This document shows positions 1 through 8,689 of a stretch of DNA of 64,000 bases, one piece after another. This DNA comes from Nonomuraea sediminis (GTDB taxonomy: Bacteria; Actinomycetota; Actinomycetes; Streptosporangiales; Streptosporangiaceae): NCBI RefSeq assembly GCF_018531495.1, contig NZ_JAHDTI010000003.1, positions 496,001-560,000 on the forward strand, given 5' to 3'. The position numbers and the translations under genes were made by a program. Within the stretch, counting starts at the first letter, position 1. Each line of letters opens with the position of its first letter. The notes beneath the pieces are model-generated. The model was given only the letters and a program-made list of their open reading frames with translations. It searched no databases and had not been told where the DNA came from.

Positions 1-45
1 CAGATCGCCGCGGTGGCGGGCGGGAACGCGCGGAGGCTGCTGTGA
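1..45 (+). CDS. C-terminal end of an amidohydrolase (partial)
   Basis: The frame open from the window edge ends at TGA 43-45 and encodes QIAAVAGGNARRLL. The GGNA-RRLL ending is the usual C-terminus of amidohydrolase-2 (PF04909) proteins. The stop overlaps the GTG start of the next gene (GTGA), so the two are translationally coupled and probably paralogous. Only 14 residues are visible. Confidence 0.6.
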   Translation, partial: QIAAVAGGNARRLL

Positions 46-767
46 TCATCGACGTGCACGCCCACTGGGGGCCGTGGTTCTTCACGATGGACGTGGCGGG
101 GCTGAGCCTGGCGGCGATGGACCGCTACGGGATCGACATGGCGATCGTGTCGGCCACCGAGGCGGTCATCTACGACGCCCCGGCCGGGAACCGGGCGCTG
201 GCCAATTTCCTCGCGACGACCGAATCGACCCGGCTGTTCGGATACGTCACGATCAATCCGCGCCGCCTGGCCGAGGGCGAGCGGGACCTGCGCGAACTGC
301 TGCCCACCGGGCTCTTCCTCGGCGTCAAGATCCACACTGACTACACGGGGTCGCCGATCCCGCGGCTGCGCGAGACGCTGGCGCTGGTGGCCGAGGCGGG
401 GTGCCCTGCGCTGGTGCACACGTGGGGCGCGTCGGTGCTCGACCTGGCGCAGGTGTGCCTGGACACGCCGGGGCTGCGGGTCATCGCCGGGCACATGGGG
501 GCCGACGGGCACAGGTACGCGATCGAGGCGGCCTCCGCCTGCGACCGGCTGTATCTGGAGCCGTGCTACTCGCACGCGCCCGCCGGGCGGATCGCCGAGG
601 TGGTGGCCGGGGTGGACCCGCGGCGGCTGCTGTTCGGCACCGATTCCACGCTGATCGACCCGGCCTCCGCCTTCGGCGCGGTGGCCGCGGCGCGGCTCGA
701 CCGGGAGACCGCCGAGCTCATCGCCTGGCGCAACGCCGCCGAGCTGTTCGACATCCCCCTGGGTTAG
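42..767 (+). CDS. Amidohydrolase family protein (TIM-barrel metal hydrolase)
   Basis: A 241-residue cytoplasmic protein of the amidohydrolase-2 family, which hydrolyses or decarboxylates small carboxylates and lactones on a metal-bearing TIM barrel. Visible metal and catalytic residues are H6-x-H8 at the end of strand 1 (DVHAHWG), H98, H126 (VHTWG), H151 (AGHMG) and D201 (FGTDS), in the expected order. It is slightly shorter than most members (260-300 aa). The GTG start is preceded by GGAGG at 32-36 and overlaps the stop of the upstream gene. It lies in a plus-strand run ending with the exported propeller protein and converges on the ABC importer operon. Substrate unknown. Confidence 0.85.
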   Translation: MIIDVHAHWGPWFFTMDVAGLSLAAMDRYGIDMAIVSATEAVIYDAPAGNRALANFLATTESTRLFGYVTINPRRLAEGERDLRELLPTGLFLGVKIHTDYTGSPIPRLRETLALVAEAGCPALVHTWGASVLDLAQVCLDTPGLRVIAGHMGADGHRYAIEAASACDRLYLEPCYSHAPAGRIAEVVAGVDPRRLLFGTDSTLIDPASAFGAVAAARLDRETAELIAWRNAAELFDIPLG

Positions 768-777
768 GAGAACCCGC

Positions 778-2700
778 ATGATCCCTCGCCGCCGGTTCCT
801 GCAGTTAGCCGCCGCTACCAGCGCCGCCGTCGCCGTGCTCCCCGAGACCGCGCACGCCGAGACCGAGGGCACGATCACCGACCTGGGGCCCGCCAGCGTG
901 GCGAGCCCGCTGGGCAACGGCGAGTTCGTCGGCGACGTGCTCTACGCCGGGTCGCGCGGCCTGTCACCGAACGTCGTCGGCGCCTACGACCTGACCGCCG
1001 ACCGGGTCACCAGGCACTTCGACATCCCCACCGGGATCGGCATCTGGGCGATGTGCAAGCACGGCACCGACGTCTACGTGGGCACGCACGCGCCGTCCGA
1101 CCTCTACAGGATCGACACCGTGGCGGGCACCGTCACCAGGCTGGCCTCGCTGCCCGACCACTTCGTCTGGTCGATGGCCGCCGCGCCCGACGGCAAGGTC
1201 TACCTGGGCACCTCGGAGCCGGGGCGGCTGGTGGAGTACGACCCGGCCACCGGGACCACGCGTGACCTGGGGCAGCCCGCGCCCGGCGAGGCGTACGTGC
1301 GGGCCGTACAGGCCGACGAGAAGTACGTCTACGCGGGGATCGGCACGCACGCGCACCTGATCGCGATCGACCGGGCCACCGGCGACAAGCGCGACCTGCT
1401 GCCCGCCGAGCTGGCCACCCGCGACTGGGTGTCGAGCATGTCGGTGTCGGACACGCACGTGGCGGGCGGCATGAACTCCCTCGCCGAGCTGATCGTCTTC
1501 CCCAAGGCGGACCCCTCGGCGTACAAGGTGGTCAAGGCGAGCGCGGCGGGCGAGAAGTACATCGTCTCTGTGCTGATCACGGGCGACTGGGTGTACTTCG
1601 CCGGGCGGCCGAGCGGGACGCTGTACCGCTGCCGGCTGGATGGCGGCGGGCTCGAGGCGGTCGGCGTGCCCTTCCCCGAGGCGGCCACGGTCAGGCTGCT
1701 CGAGCACGGCGGGAAGGTGTACGGACTGCAGGACAACGGGGTGTTCGTCTACGACGGCACGCTGGAGTACCGCAACCTGGTGCAGCGCGGCTTCAAGGCG
1801 ACGCCGGAGGAGCCGATGTCGGTGCACTCCGACGGCGAGCGCGTCTACGTGGGCGGCAAGAGCGGCGCCGACATCCACGACCTGGCCACGGGGAAGGTCA
1901 CCCGCCTGCCGATCGGCGGCGAGCCCAAGACCATGATCACCGTAAAGGGCGTGACGTACCTGGGCGTCTACACCCAGGCCGCCCTCTACTCCCACCGGCC
2001 GGGCGACCCCGACGCCGAGCTCGTCAAGCGGACGGGCAACGAGCAGGACCGCCCGCGCGACCTGGCCTACGACGCCAGGACCGGCCTGATCGTGATGCCC
2101 ACCCAGCCGGAGCCCGGCCACATCAACGGCGCGCTGTCGCTCTACTCGCCGCGCCGCGGCGCCTACGACACCTACCGCCCGGCCGTCGAACGCCAGACGG
2201 TCTACACGGTCGTCACCCGCCACGGCACCGCCTACCTGGGCACCCTCATCCAGGAGGGCCTCGGCCTGCCCCCGGTCACCACGACCGCCCGCCTGGCGGC
2301 CTTCGACCTGGTCGCGCGGAAGCTCCTGTGGCAGGTCGAGCCCGTCCCCGGCGCCCGCCATATCTCCTCGCTCAGCCTCGGCCACACCCTCCTGTACGGC
2401 ATGGCAAGCACCGGCGACGTCTTCGAGTTCGACCCGGTACGGCGGCAGGTGACCAGGATGCTCAAGGTGGGCGCCAAGGGCGGCGAGATCTTCGTCGTCG
2501 GCCGGGTGGCGTACTGCGGCGACGGCGACAGGATCTACCGGCTCGACCTCGAGACCTTCACCGCCGAGACGATCGCCGCGGGCCTGGCGGGGCAGTGGTT
2601 CGGCGGCGAGCCCAAGCTCGCCCTCGACCCGTCGCGCCGGGCGCTGTACGCGGTGAAGGCGCGCAACCTCGTCCGCGTCGCCATCAACCCGGCTGGGTGA
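778..2700 (+). CDS. Tat-exported beta-propeller protein
   Basis: A 640-residue protein starting with a twin-arginine signal (RRRFLQL, then an Ala-rich segment and cleavage-like AHA-E near residue 27), so it is probably exported folded. The rest is a chain of about 40-50-residue repeats with the pattern of beta-propeller blades (for example VYLGTSEPGRLVEYDPATG and VYVGGKSGADIHDLATGKV), like PQQ/YncE or SMP-30-like propellers. No catalytic motif was recognised. The ATG follows AGGAGA at 767-772, ten bases after the amidohydrolase stop. Its 3' end overlaps the convergent aldolase gene by 17 bp. A role in binding or processing the cluster's substrate outside the cell is a guess. Confidence 0.75.
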   Translation: MIPRRRFLQLAAATSAAVAVLPETAHAETEGTITDLGPASVASPLGNGEFVGDVLYAGSRGLSPNVVGAYDLTADRVTRHFDIPTGIGIWAMCKHGTDVYVGTHAPSDLYRIDTVAGTVTRLASLPDHFVWSMAAAPDGKVYLGTSEPGRLVEYDPATGTTRDLGQPAPGEAYVRAVQADEKYVYAGIGTHAHLIAIDRATGDKRDLLPAELATRDWVSSMSVSDTHVAGGMNSLAELIVFPKADPSAYKVVKASAAGEKYIVSVLITGDWVYFAGRPSGTLYRCRLDGGGLEAVGVPFPEAATVRLLEHGGKVYGLQDNGVFVYDGTLEYRNLVQRGFKATPEEPMSVHSDGERVYVGGKSGADIHDLATGKVTRLPIGGEPKTMITVKGVTYLGVYTQAALYSHRPGDPDAELVKRTGNEQDRPRDLAYDARTGLIVMPTQPEPGHINGALSLYSPRRGAYDTYRPAVERQTVYTVVTRHGTAYLGTLIQEGLGLPPVTTTARLAAFDLVARKLLWQVEPVPGARHISSLSLGHTLLYGMASTGDVFEFDPVRRQVTRMLKVGAKGGEIFVVGRVAYCGDGDRIYRLDLETFTAETIAAGLAGQWFGGEPKLALDPSRRALYAVKARNLVRVAINPAG

Positions 2701-3514
2701 GCGGCGGGCAGTGCGGGTCGTGGGCGTGGGTCGCCGGGATGCGGCCCTCCTGCGCGGCCAGCGTGAGCATCCGCTGGACGTAGCCCTCCATGGGTTCGAT
2801 GAACGTGGTGGCGGCCAGGGCGTCGAGCCGGGCCGCCGCCTTCTCGAAGGCGCGCAGGTCGCCTCCGGCGTAGGCGCGCATGACGTCGGCCGTGACGGGG
2901 ACGTGCGCGGCCGCCAGGCCGACCAGGGCGGCCTCGCACCCCCACAGCAGGGAGGCGGCGAACATGCGGTCCTCGCCGGTGATCGCCAGCCGGCCCGCCG
3001 CCCGGGTGATCGCGATGGTCTGCTGGCAGGCCATCGCGTCCGACAGCAGCGCCGCCTTGACGCCCGCCACGCCGGGATGCGCCGCCAGCTCGCGGAGCAC
3101 GTCCGGCGGGCACGGCCGGGTGTAGAGGTCGAAGGCGATCATGGGCATCCGCGCCCCCCGCCAGATCGCCTCGTGCACGGACAGGCGGTCGCCGAAGGGG
3201 AAGACCAGGACGCCGTGTGCGCCGAGGTCCTTGGCGACGCGGGCCTGGCCAGGGCCGTCCACGCCGACCAGGACGGGCGCTCCGAGTGCCACCGCGCGCT
3301 CGATCAGCCCGGCCCGCACGTCCGGCGCCAGGTACGGCCCGCGGCCCGTGTGGGCCAGCACGGCCAGCGCGTCGGCGCCGTCAGCCAGCAGGCCCGCGTA
3401 GTAGCGGGAGGCCACGTCCATGGACACCTCACCCGAGGCCGTCATGGGGGTGGCCGCGGCGGCGATCAGGGCGCCGCGCAGCGAGTCACGCAGATGTTCA
3501 GCGCGCGAGTCCAT
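2684..3514 (-). CDS. Dihydrodipicolinate synthase/N-acetylneuraminate lyase family aldolase
   Basis: A 276-residue TIM-barrel class I aldolase. The Schiff-base lysine is most likely K153 in AGVKAALLSD, the place of the GxKxA...D motif of DapA/NanA proteins. Y131 (FDLYTRP) may fill the role of the catalytic Tyr. The N-terminal TPMTASGEV matches the family TPf..dG.iD pattern. It is the last gene of the importer operon and probably cleaves or makes a 2-oxo acid derived from the imported compound. True DapA is unlikely, because the sequence is divergent and the context catabolic. Confidence 0.8.
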   Translation of the reverse strand: MDSRAEHLRDSLRGALIAAAATPMTASGEVSMDVASRYYAGLLADGADALAVLAHTGRGPYLAPDVRAGLIERAVALGAPVLVGVDGPGQARVAKDLGAHGVLVFPFGDRLSVHEAIWRGARMPMIAFDLYTRPCPPDVLRELAAHPGVAGVKAALLSDAMACQQTIAITRAAGRLAITGEDRMFAASLLWGCEAALVGLAAAHVPVTADVMRAYAGGDLRAFEKAAARLDALAATTFIEPMEGYVQRMLTLAAQEGRIPATHAHDPHCPPLTQPG

Positions 3515-3525
3515 GGGGCAACACC

Positions 3526-4482
3526 CTACGCGGTCCAGCGAAGGGCGTCCTTGGTGATCTCGTGCCGCAGGGGTTCGCCCCGCAGGAAGCGGGCGATCTC
3601 CTCGACCACGAGCTCGCCCTGGCGTTGGCGGGCCTGCATGGTCCCGGCGGCCTGGTGCGGGGTGAGCAGCACGTTGGGCAGGCCGCGCAGCGGGCTGTCA
3701 GGGGGCAGCGGCTCCTCGTCGAAGACGTCGAGCGCCGCGTCGAGCCGCCCGGAGGTGAGCTCGTCGAGCAGCGCCGCGGAGTCGACGAGCCACGAGCGGG
3801 CCGTGTTGACCAGGGCGGCGCCGTCGGCCATGAGCGCCAGCTCCCGGCGGCCGAGCAGGTGCCGGGTGGCGGGGATCGCGGGCGCGTGCAGGGCCACGAC
3901 CTGGCTGCGTGTCAGCAGCTCGTCGAGCGGGACGAGGGAGGCGCCGAGCGCTTCGGCCTCGCCGTGGGAGATGAGCGGGTCCGACAGCAGCGGGACGGCG
4001 CCGAGCGCGCGCAGCAGCTCCAGGTAGGCGCGGCCGGTGCGGGAGGCGCCGACCACGCCGACGACGCAGCCGCGCAGCTCGACGCGCGGCCGGGCGGCCG
4101 CGATCAGTTCGTGCCAGTCGCCGCCGCCGTGCAGGCCCCACGAGAAGCGGTGCGTCTGGTGCAGCAGCGACAGCGTGAACGTCAGCGCGGCCTCGGCGAC
4201 GGCGGGCGCCATCGCGGCGCCCGTCTGGGTGACCTTGATCCCTCTGGCGAACAGCTCGTCGGAGACCAGGAAGCCGACGGCGGCCCCGGTGTGGGCGACC
4301 AGCCGCAGCCGGGGCAGCTCCGCCAGCAGCGCCGCGTCGAGCCGGGGCGCGCCCCACCCGGTGACCAGCACCTCCGCGTCGCGCAGCCCGGAGACGACCT
4401 CGTCGAGGGACTCCAGCCGCGCCCAGAGCGGCGCCGGCATGAACATCTCCCGCAGCTCGGGAGACAGGTCCACGGCGATCAT
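3526..4482 (-). CDS. D-isomer-specific 2-hydroxyacid dehydrogenase family protein
   Basis: A 318-residue NAD(P)-dependent dehydrogenase of the phosphoglycerate dehydrogenase type, interconverting 2-hydroxy and 2-oxo acids. The nucleotide loop is VGVVGASRTGR near residues 141-151 (a GxxGxSRxGR variant). The catalytic triad is R229 (NTARS), E257 (DVFDEEP) and H276 (TPHQAAG). The ATG is chosen because it overlaps the permease stop as ATGA and gives the normal family length; the frame stays open further upstream. It is followed 11 bp later by the aldolase, so the two may act in sequence on an imported hydroxy acid. Confidence 0.88.
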   Translation of the reverse strand: MIAVDLSPELREMFMPAPLWARLESLDEVVSGLRDAEVLVTGWGAPRLDAALLAELPRLRLVAHTGAAVGFLVSDELFARGIKVTQTGAAMAPAVAEAALTFTLSLLHQTHRFSWGLHGGGDWHELIAAARPRVELRGCVVGVVGASRTGRAYLELLRALGAVPLLSDPLISHGEAEALGASLVPLDELLTRSQVVALHAPAIPATRHLLGRRELALMADGAALVNTARSWLVDSAALLDELTSGRLDAALDVFDEEPLPPDSPLRGLPNVLLTPHQAAGTMQARQRQGELVVEEIARFLRGEPLRHEITKDALRWTA

Positions 4483-5342
4483 TTCAGTCCCGTCATCGCG
4501 ATGCTGTTGACCAGGTAGCGCTGCAGCAGCGCGAACACCAGCAGGCACGGCACGACCGAGATGGCCGCCGAGGCCATCACCAGCGACAGCGGGTGCTCGT
4601 CGCCCTTCAGCGTGGTCAGCCCCACCGTGAGCGTCCGCAGCTCGTCGCTCTGCGCGATCACCAGCGGCCACAGGAAGTCGTTCCAGTGCCACAGGAACAC
4701 GAACACGCCAAGCGTGGCCAGGATCGGCTTGGTCAGCGGGATCACGATCTGCCAGTAGATGCGCCATTCGGAGGCGCCGTCGACCTTGGCCGCCTCGAAC
4801 AGCTCGTCCGGCAGGTCCCTGATGAACTGCCGCATCAGGAAGACCGCCTGCGAGTTGGCCAGCGTCGGCACGATCATCCCCCAGAACGTGTCGACGCCGT
4901 CCAGGTCCGACACGAGCACGAACATCGGGATGAGCAGGGCCTGGAAGGGCACCATCACGGTCGCCAGGAACGCCCACATGAGCGCGTCCCGCCCGGGGAA
5001 GCGCTTCTTGGCGAAGGCGTACCCCGCCATCGACGCGGTGAGCAGGATGATCACCACCGAGACCCCGGCGTAGATCAGCGAGTTCACCGTCCAGCCGAGG
5101 AACCCGGCCGCCGACAGCGTCTGCGCGAAGTTGTCGAACGTCAGCTGCTCGGGCCACTGGCGCGGCACGGTCGGCTTGCGCGGCGGCGACAGCGCCAGCA
5201 CCAGCATCACCAGGAACGGGCTGACCGTCAGCATCGACACCAGCCCGAGCAGCACGGTCAGCGGCCAGCGCCGTCCGGTACGGCGGGCCCCCGACCGCCC
5301 TGGCGCCACCCGCGTGACCGGCCGGGTGGCGGTGAGCGTCAT
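4479..5342 (-). CDS. Carbohydrate-type ABC transporter permease (MalG-like)
   Basis: A 287-residue inner-membrane permease with about six hydrophobic segments. The EAA loop reads EAAKVDGASEWRIYWQIVIP, the CUT1 permease signature that docks the ATPase. Start MTLTATRP is chosen from the ATGA overlap with the upstream permease stop; the N-terminus is Arg-rich and cytoplasmic. It pairs with the MalF-like permease. No ATPase gene lies in this operon, so the importer probably borrows a shared MsmK/UgpC-type ATPase, as many actinobacterial CUT1 systems do. Confidence 0.93.
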   Translation of the reverse strand: MTLTATRPVTRVAPGRSGARRTGRRWPLTVLLGLVSMLTVSPFLVMLVLALSPPRKPTVPRQWPEQLTFDNFAQTLSAAGFLGWTVNSLIYAGVSVVIILLTASMAGYAFAKKRFPGRDALMWAFLATVMVPFQALLIPMFVLVSDLDGVDTFWGMIVPTLANSQAVFLMRQFIRDLPDELFEAAKVDGASEWRIYWQIVIPLTKPILATLGVFVFLWHWNDFLWPLVIAQSDELRTLTVGLTTLKGDEHPLSLVMASAAISVVPCLLVFALLQRYLVNSIAMTGLK

Positions 5343-6208
5343 GACGTGCTCCGATCCAGGAAGCGGCGCTGGATCATCGACACCACGAACACCAGCAGGA
5401 ACAGCACGATACCGATCGTGGCGGCGTAGCCCAGGTCGAAGAACTTGAAACCCTGGTCGTACAGCGCGTACACGAGGTTGTAGCTGGCCCTGGACGGCCC
5501 TCCCCCGGTCATCACGTAGATCGAGTCGAAGGTCTGGAAGGCCCCGATCGTCTCGATGACCAGCACGAAGAACAGCGCCGGCCGCAGCAGCGGCAGCGTG
5601 ATCGAGCGGAAGCGCTGCCAGGCGTTGGCCCCGTCCACCCGGGCCGCCTCCAGGTAGGACGGCGGGATGGACTTCAGCCCGGCCAGCAGGATCAGCATCG
5701 AGTAACCGAAGCCCTTCCACGTCTGCACCAGCGCCAGCGACGGCAGCACCAGCGAGGCGTCATCGAGGAACCCGACGGGCCCGAGATCGAGATGGGCCAG
5801 CAGCCCGTTGATCAGCCCGTCGAAGTCGTAGACCCACTTCCAGAGCACCCCGGCGAACACGAAGCTGGTCACGTACGGCAGGAACAGCATGCCCCGGAAC
5901 AGCCCGCGCAGGAACACCACCGCGTTCAGCAGCAGCGCCGTGCCCAACGCGATCACCACGGTGAGCGGGACGTAGATCGCCACGTACACCAGCGTCACCC
6001 GCAGGCTGCTCAGGAAGATCGGGTCGTCAAGCAGCTTGGCGTAGTTGCCGACACCGGTGAACGTCCACTCGCCGCTGATCTTGTAGTCCGTGAGGCTCAT
6101 GCCCGCCGCCCCGAGGGCGGGCACGAACCTGAAGATCACGAACAGGACCAGCATCGGCAGCACGAACAGCAGGCCGGTGATCGGGTCCCGCAGGCGGTGA
6201 CGCATCAT
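5339..6208 (-). CDS. Carbohydrate-type ABC transporter permease (MalF-like)
   Basis: A 289-residue permease with about six membrane segments. It starts MMRHRLRDPITGLLFVLPML and carries the EAA loop EAARVDGANAWQRFRSITLP. It forms the heterodimeric channel with the next gene. It overlaps the binding-protein gene by ATGA at 6205-6208 and the second permease by ATGA at 5339-5342, so all are translated from one message. Confidence 0.93.
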   Translation of the reverse strand: MMRHRLRDPITGLLFVLPMLVLFVIFRFVPALGAAGMSLTDYKISGEWTFTGVGNYAKLLDDPIFLSSLRVTLVYVAIYVPLTVVIALGTALLLNAVVFLRGLFRGMLFLPYVTSFVFAGVLWKWVYDFDGLINGLLAHLDLGPVGFLDDASLVLPSLALVQTWKGFGYSMLILLAGLKSIPPSYLEAARVDGANAWQRFRSITLPLLRPALFFVLVIETIGAFQTFDSIYVMTGGGPSRASYNLVYALYDQGFKFFDLGYAATIGIVLFLLVFVVSMIQRRFLDRSTS

Positions 6209-7443
6209 CCGCCGCCGGCCACCACGGCGTTGGCGGCCTTGGCCGCGTCGTCGAGCGCCTGCTTGGCCGTCTTCTTGCCCTGCAGCGCGGCCTGGATCTC
6301 CGGCACCAGCAGCGCCATCACCTGGCGGGCGGCCGGGTGGGCGTCACCGGGGTAGGCGTACTCCAGCGACTTGGCGAACTCCTTGAGCGTGGGGCTCGAG
6401 TCGTCCACCTGAGCGTCGGTGCGGGCGGGGAAGTAGCCGGACTCCTTGGCCAGGTCCGTGGCCACCGGGGCGGAGGCGACGTACTGGATAAACTTCTTGG
6501 CCGCGTCGGCGTTCTCGGAGTGCTTGGCCAGCAGCAGGCCGCCGGGGATGCCGAAGGTCACCTGCTTGGCGCCCTTGAACGGCAGGCCCACGGCCACGTT
6601 CTCGGCGCCGATGGCGGCGCCCAGCTTGACGGCGTCGATGTTGGCCGCCGCGTTCAGGATGCCGGCCTTGCCCTGCTCCAGCGGGCCGCCCTCGGTCTTG
6701 GTCAGCGTGGCCGCGTTCTCCGGCAGCCCGCCCGCGGCCTTCAGGTCGAGCAGGTACTGCAGCGACTGCACGCCTTCGGGGCCGTTGAAGGCCACGCTCT
6801 TGCCGTCGGGGGCGAAGACCGAGCCGCCGTTGGACCACAGGACCGGGTAGAAGCTGAGGTTCAGCGTCGTCTCCGGGCCTCCCGGGTACATCAGGATGGC
6901 GATCTTCTTGGCGGCCAGCTTCGGCGCGTCCGCCTTCACCTCGTCGTAGGTCTCGGGAAGCTTGGTGATGCCGGCCTCGGCGAAGGCCTTCTTGTTGAAG
7001 ATCGGGGCGGTGACCGTCTGGTAGATCGGCACGCCGTACAGCTTGCCGTCGGTCGTCAGCGCGGTCAGCGCGCCGGGACGGAAAGCGGCCTTGTCCTGCG
7101 CCACCACGTCGTCGACCGGGGCGAGCGAGCCCTGCTTGGCGTACTGCGGGATCTGGTCAGGGCCGAGCAGGACGATGTCGAAGCCCTTCTTCGAGGCCAG
7201 CGACGTGGTGACCTTCTCCTGCCTGCCCTCCCAGGGCTGCAGGTCGATCTTGATGTCGACGGTGGGGTTCTTGGCCTCGAAGTCCTTCTCGACCTTGGTC
7301 CAGAACGCCTTGCTCTTGGCCTGGTCGTCGATGACCGGGTACATCCACATGGTCACGGTTTTCTTGCCGCTCGCATCGCCAGAACCACTGGATCCGCAAC
7401 CTGCCAGTGCTAACAGCAGGGCGGCCGCGAGGATCTTCCTCAT
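6205..7443 (-). CDS. Extracellular solute-binding lipoprotein of a CUT1 importer
   Basis: A 412-residue lipoprotein. The signal peptide ends in lipobox LALAGC near residues 11-16, so the mature protein is anchored by a lipidated Cys. It has a family 1 solute-binding (MalE-like) fold pattern: DIVLLGPDQIPQYAKQGSLAPVDD and the C-terminal hinge helices. First gene of a five-gene operon (binding protein, two permeases, dehydrogenase, aldolase) joined by 4-bp overlaps. A perfect 12-bp palindrome lies 25-36 bp upstream of its ATG. The substrate is unknown; the downstream enzymes suggest an acid or amino-sugar-like compound rather than a simple sugar. Confidence 0.92.
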   Translation of the reverse strand: MRKILAAALLLALAGCGSSGSGDASGKKTVTMWMYPVIDDQAKSKAFWTKVEKDFEAKNPTVDIKIDLQPWEGRQEKVTTSLASKKGFDIVLLGPDQIPQYAKQGSLAPVDDVVAQDKAAFRPGALTALTTDGKLYGVPIYQTVTAPIFNKKAFAEAGITKLPETYDEVKADAPKLAAKKIAILMYPGGPETTLNLSFYPVLWSNGGSVFAPDGKSVAFNGPEGVQSLQYLLDLKAAGGLPENAATLTKTEGGPLEQGKAGILNAAANIDAVKLGAAIGAENVAVGLPFKGAKQVTFGIPGGLLLAKHSENADAAKKFIQYVASAPVATDLAKESGYFPARTDAQVDDSSPTLKEFAKSLEYAYPGDAHPAARQVMALLVPEIQAALQGKKTAKQALDDAAKAANAVVAGGG

Positions 7444-7467
7444 CGGCTCTTCCTTTCCGTTTAATAC

Positions 7468-7479
7468 CGGTCTAGACCG
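7468..7479. promoter_or_regulatory. Operator site 1 (CGGTCTAGACCG) before the importer operon
   Basis: A perfect 12-bp palindrome in the 40-bp gap between the DegT gene and the binding-protein gene. On the minus strand it is preceded by TTT and followed by GGTATTA, nearly the context of site 2 at 8663-8674. The repeat of this core at three island promoters supports an operator for one local regulator. Confidence 0.7.
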
Positions 7480-7483
7480 AAAC

Positions 7484-8650
7484 CTAGCGAGCGGATGGAG
7501 GAGGGGTCAATGCCTGATACAGGACCGTAACGACAGCCTCGACGTGCTCGGCGGTGTAGTGCTCGTTCCAGTCGATGACCAGCAGCGTTTCCGCCACCAT
7601 CCGCTCGGCCTGCGGGCAGGCCGCCATCGGGCCTGTCAGCGGGTAGCGCGAACGGCCGTATATCGGACCGTCCCAGATCGGCGCGCGGTTCAGCGGCTCG
7701 TTCAGGTAACCGGCCCGCGCGGGGATTCCGGCCTGCCGCAGCTCGGCCGCCACCCCGGGCGCGCCGCCGCCGGGCAGCACGAGCGGGAACAGCCACCACG
7801 CGTGCCCGTCGGGCCGCGGCAGCCGTACTCCGTCGAGCCCCTTGAGCGCCTCCACGAGCTGTACGGCGGTGCCGCGGCGGGAGGCGACCACGCCGGGCAG
7901 CTTGGCCAGCTGGGCGCGGGCGACGGCGGCCTGCAGCTCGGTCATGCGGTAGTTGAGGCCCAGACCGGCGTGCGAGCGGCCCGCGGCGCGGTCCCAGCCC
8001 TTGTCGGCGAACAGGCGCATGGCCCTGGCCATCGCGTCGTCGTCGGTGATGGTCAGGCCGCCGTCGCCGCAGGTGATGTGCTTCCACTGCTGCAGGCTGA
8101 GCGTGCCGACGTGGCCCGCCGTGCCCGCGTAGCCGCCGCCCGGCAGCTCGGTGAGCCAGGCCTGGGCGCAGTCCTCGACGAGGGTCAGGCCGTGCTCGTC
8201 GGCGAGTTCTCTCAGCGCGCCGGCCTTCGCGGGGGCGCCGAAGAGGTGGACGGCCGTGATCGCTTTCGTCCTGGGGCCGATCAGCCTCTCGACGGCCTCG
8301 GGATCGAGATTGCCGTCGGCGGGGTCGACGTCGGCGAAGACAGGGACCGCGTTCTGCGCCAAGATGGGGGCCACGGTCCCGAAGTCCGTGATCGGCGTGG
8401 TGATGATCTCGTCCCCCGGGTCAGGCGCCGCCGCGACGACCGCCAGGTGGAGCGCGGCCGTGCCGGAGCTGCAGGAGATCGCGTGGCGAACGCCGTACAT
8501 GGCGGCGACCTCGCCCTCGAGCGCGCGGGCCTCGGTCCCCCAGACCGAGCTCAGCATGCCGGAACGGATCACCCGCTCCGCCGCGGCGACCTCCTCGTCC
8601 CCGAGGGTTCGGCCGTCGGGTTCGGCCATGCTTGGGAATTTCGGGATCAC
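7484..8650 (-). CDS. DegT/DnrJ/EryC1/StrS family PLP-dependent aminotransferase
   Basis: A 388-residue fold-type I PLP enzyme. The PLP lysine is K190 (SLQQWKHITCGDGG), D160 (VEDCAQAW) contacts the pyridine nitrogen, and SSGTAALHLA at 61-70 binds phosphate. Members usually transaminate keto-sugars, and a few use other ketones. It is transcribed towards the importer operon, with an operator in its own promoter (8663-8674) and another just after its stop. Together with the epimerase and Gfo/Idh genes nearby it points to amino-sugar or cyclitol-like chemistry, but no full sugar biosynthesis set is present. Confidence 0.9.
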   Translation of the reverse strand: MIPKFPSMAEPDGRTLGDEEVAAAERVIRSGMLSSVWGTEARALEGEVAAMYGVRHAISCSSGTAALHLAVVAAAPDPGDEIITTPITDFGTVAPILAQNAVPVFADVDPADGNLDPEAVERLIGPRTKAITAVHLFGAPAKAGALRELADEHGLTLVEDCAQAWLTELPGGGYAGTAGHVGTLSLQQWKHITCGDGGLTITDDDAMARAMRLFADKGWDRAAGRSHAGLGLNYRMTELQAAVARAQLAKLPGVVASRRGTAVQLVEALKGLDGVRLPRPDGHAWWLFPLVLPGGGAPGVAAELRQAGIPARAGYLNEPLNRAPIWDGPIYGRSRYPLTGPMAACPQAERMVAETLLVIDWNEHYTAEHVEAVVTVLYQALTPPPSAR

Positions 8651-8662
8651 GAGTTAACCTTT

Positions 8663-8674
8663 CGGTCTTGACCG
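8663..8674. promoter_or_regulatory. Operator site 2 (CGGTCTTGACCG) in the divergent DegT/regulator promoter
   Basis: Arms CGGTC/GACCG with a TT centre, 13 bp upstream of the DegT start and 16 bp upstream of the regulator start. Only 39 bp separate the two genes, so one bound protein could control both. TTGACC inside the site followed by TATTAG looks like overlapping promoter elements for the regulator gene. Confidence 0.7.
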
Positions 8675-8689
8675 TATTAGGGAGGCTGG

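Noticed and set aside
964-2385. Long antisense reading frame opposite the propeller gene
   Set aside because: Arg/Gly/Val-biased low-complexity translation typical of a shadow frame in GC-rich DNA; the sense frame has a Tat signal and blade repeats.
2684-3514. Housekeeping dapA
   Set aside because: Divergent sequence, last gene of an importer operon, and no lysine biosynthesis genes nearby.
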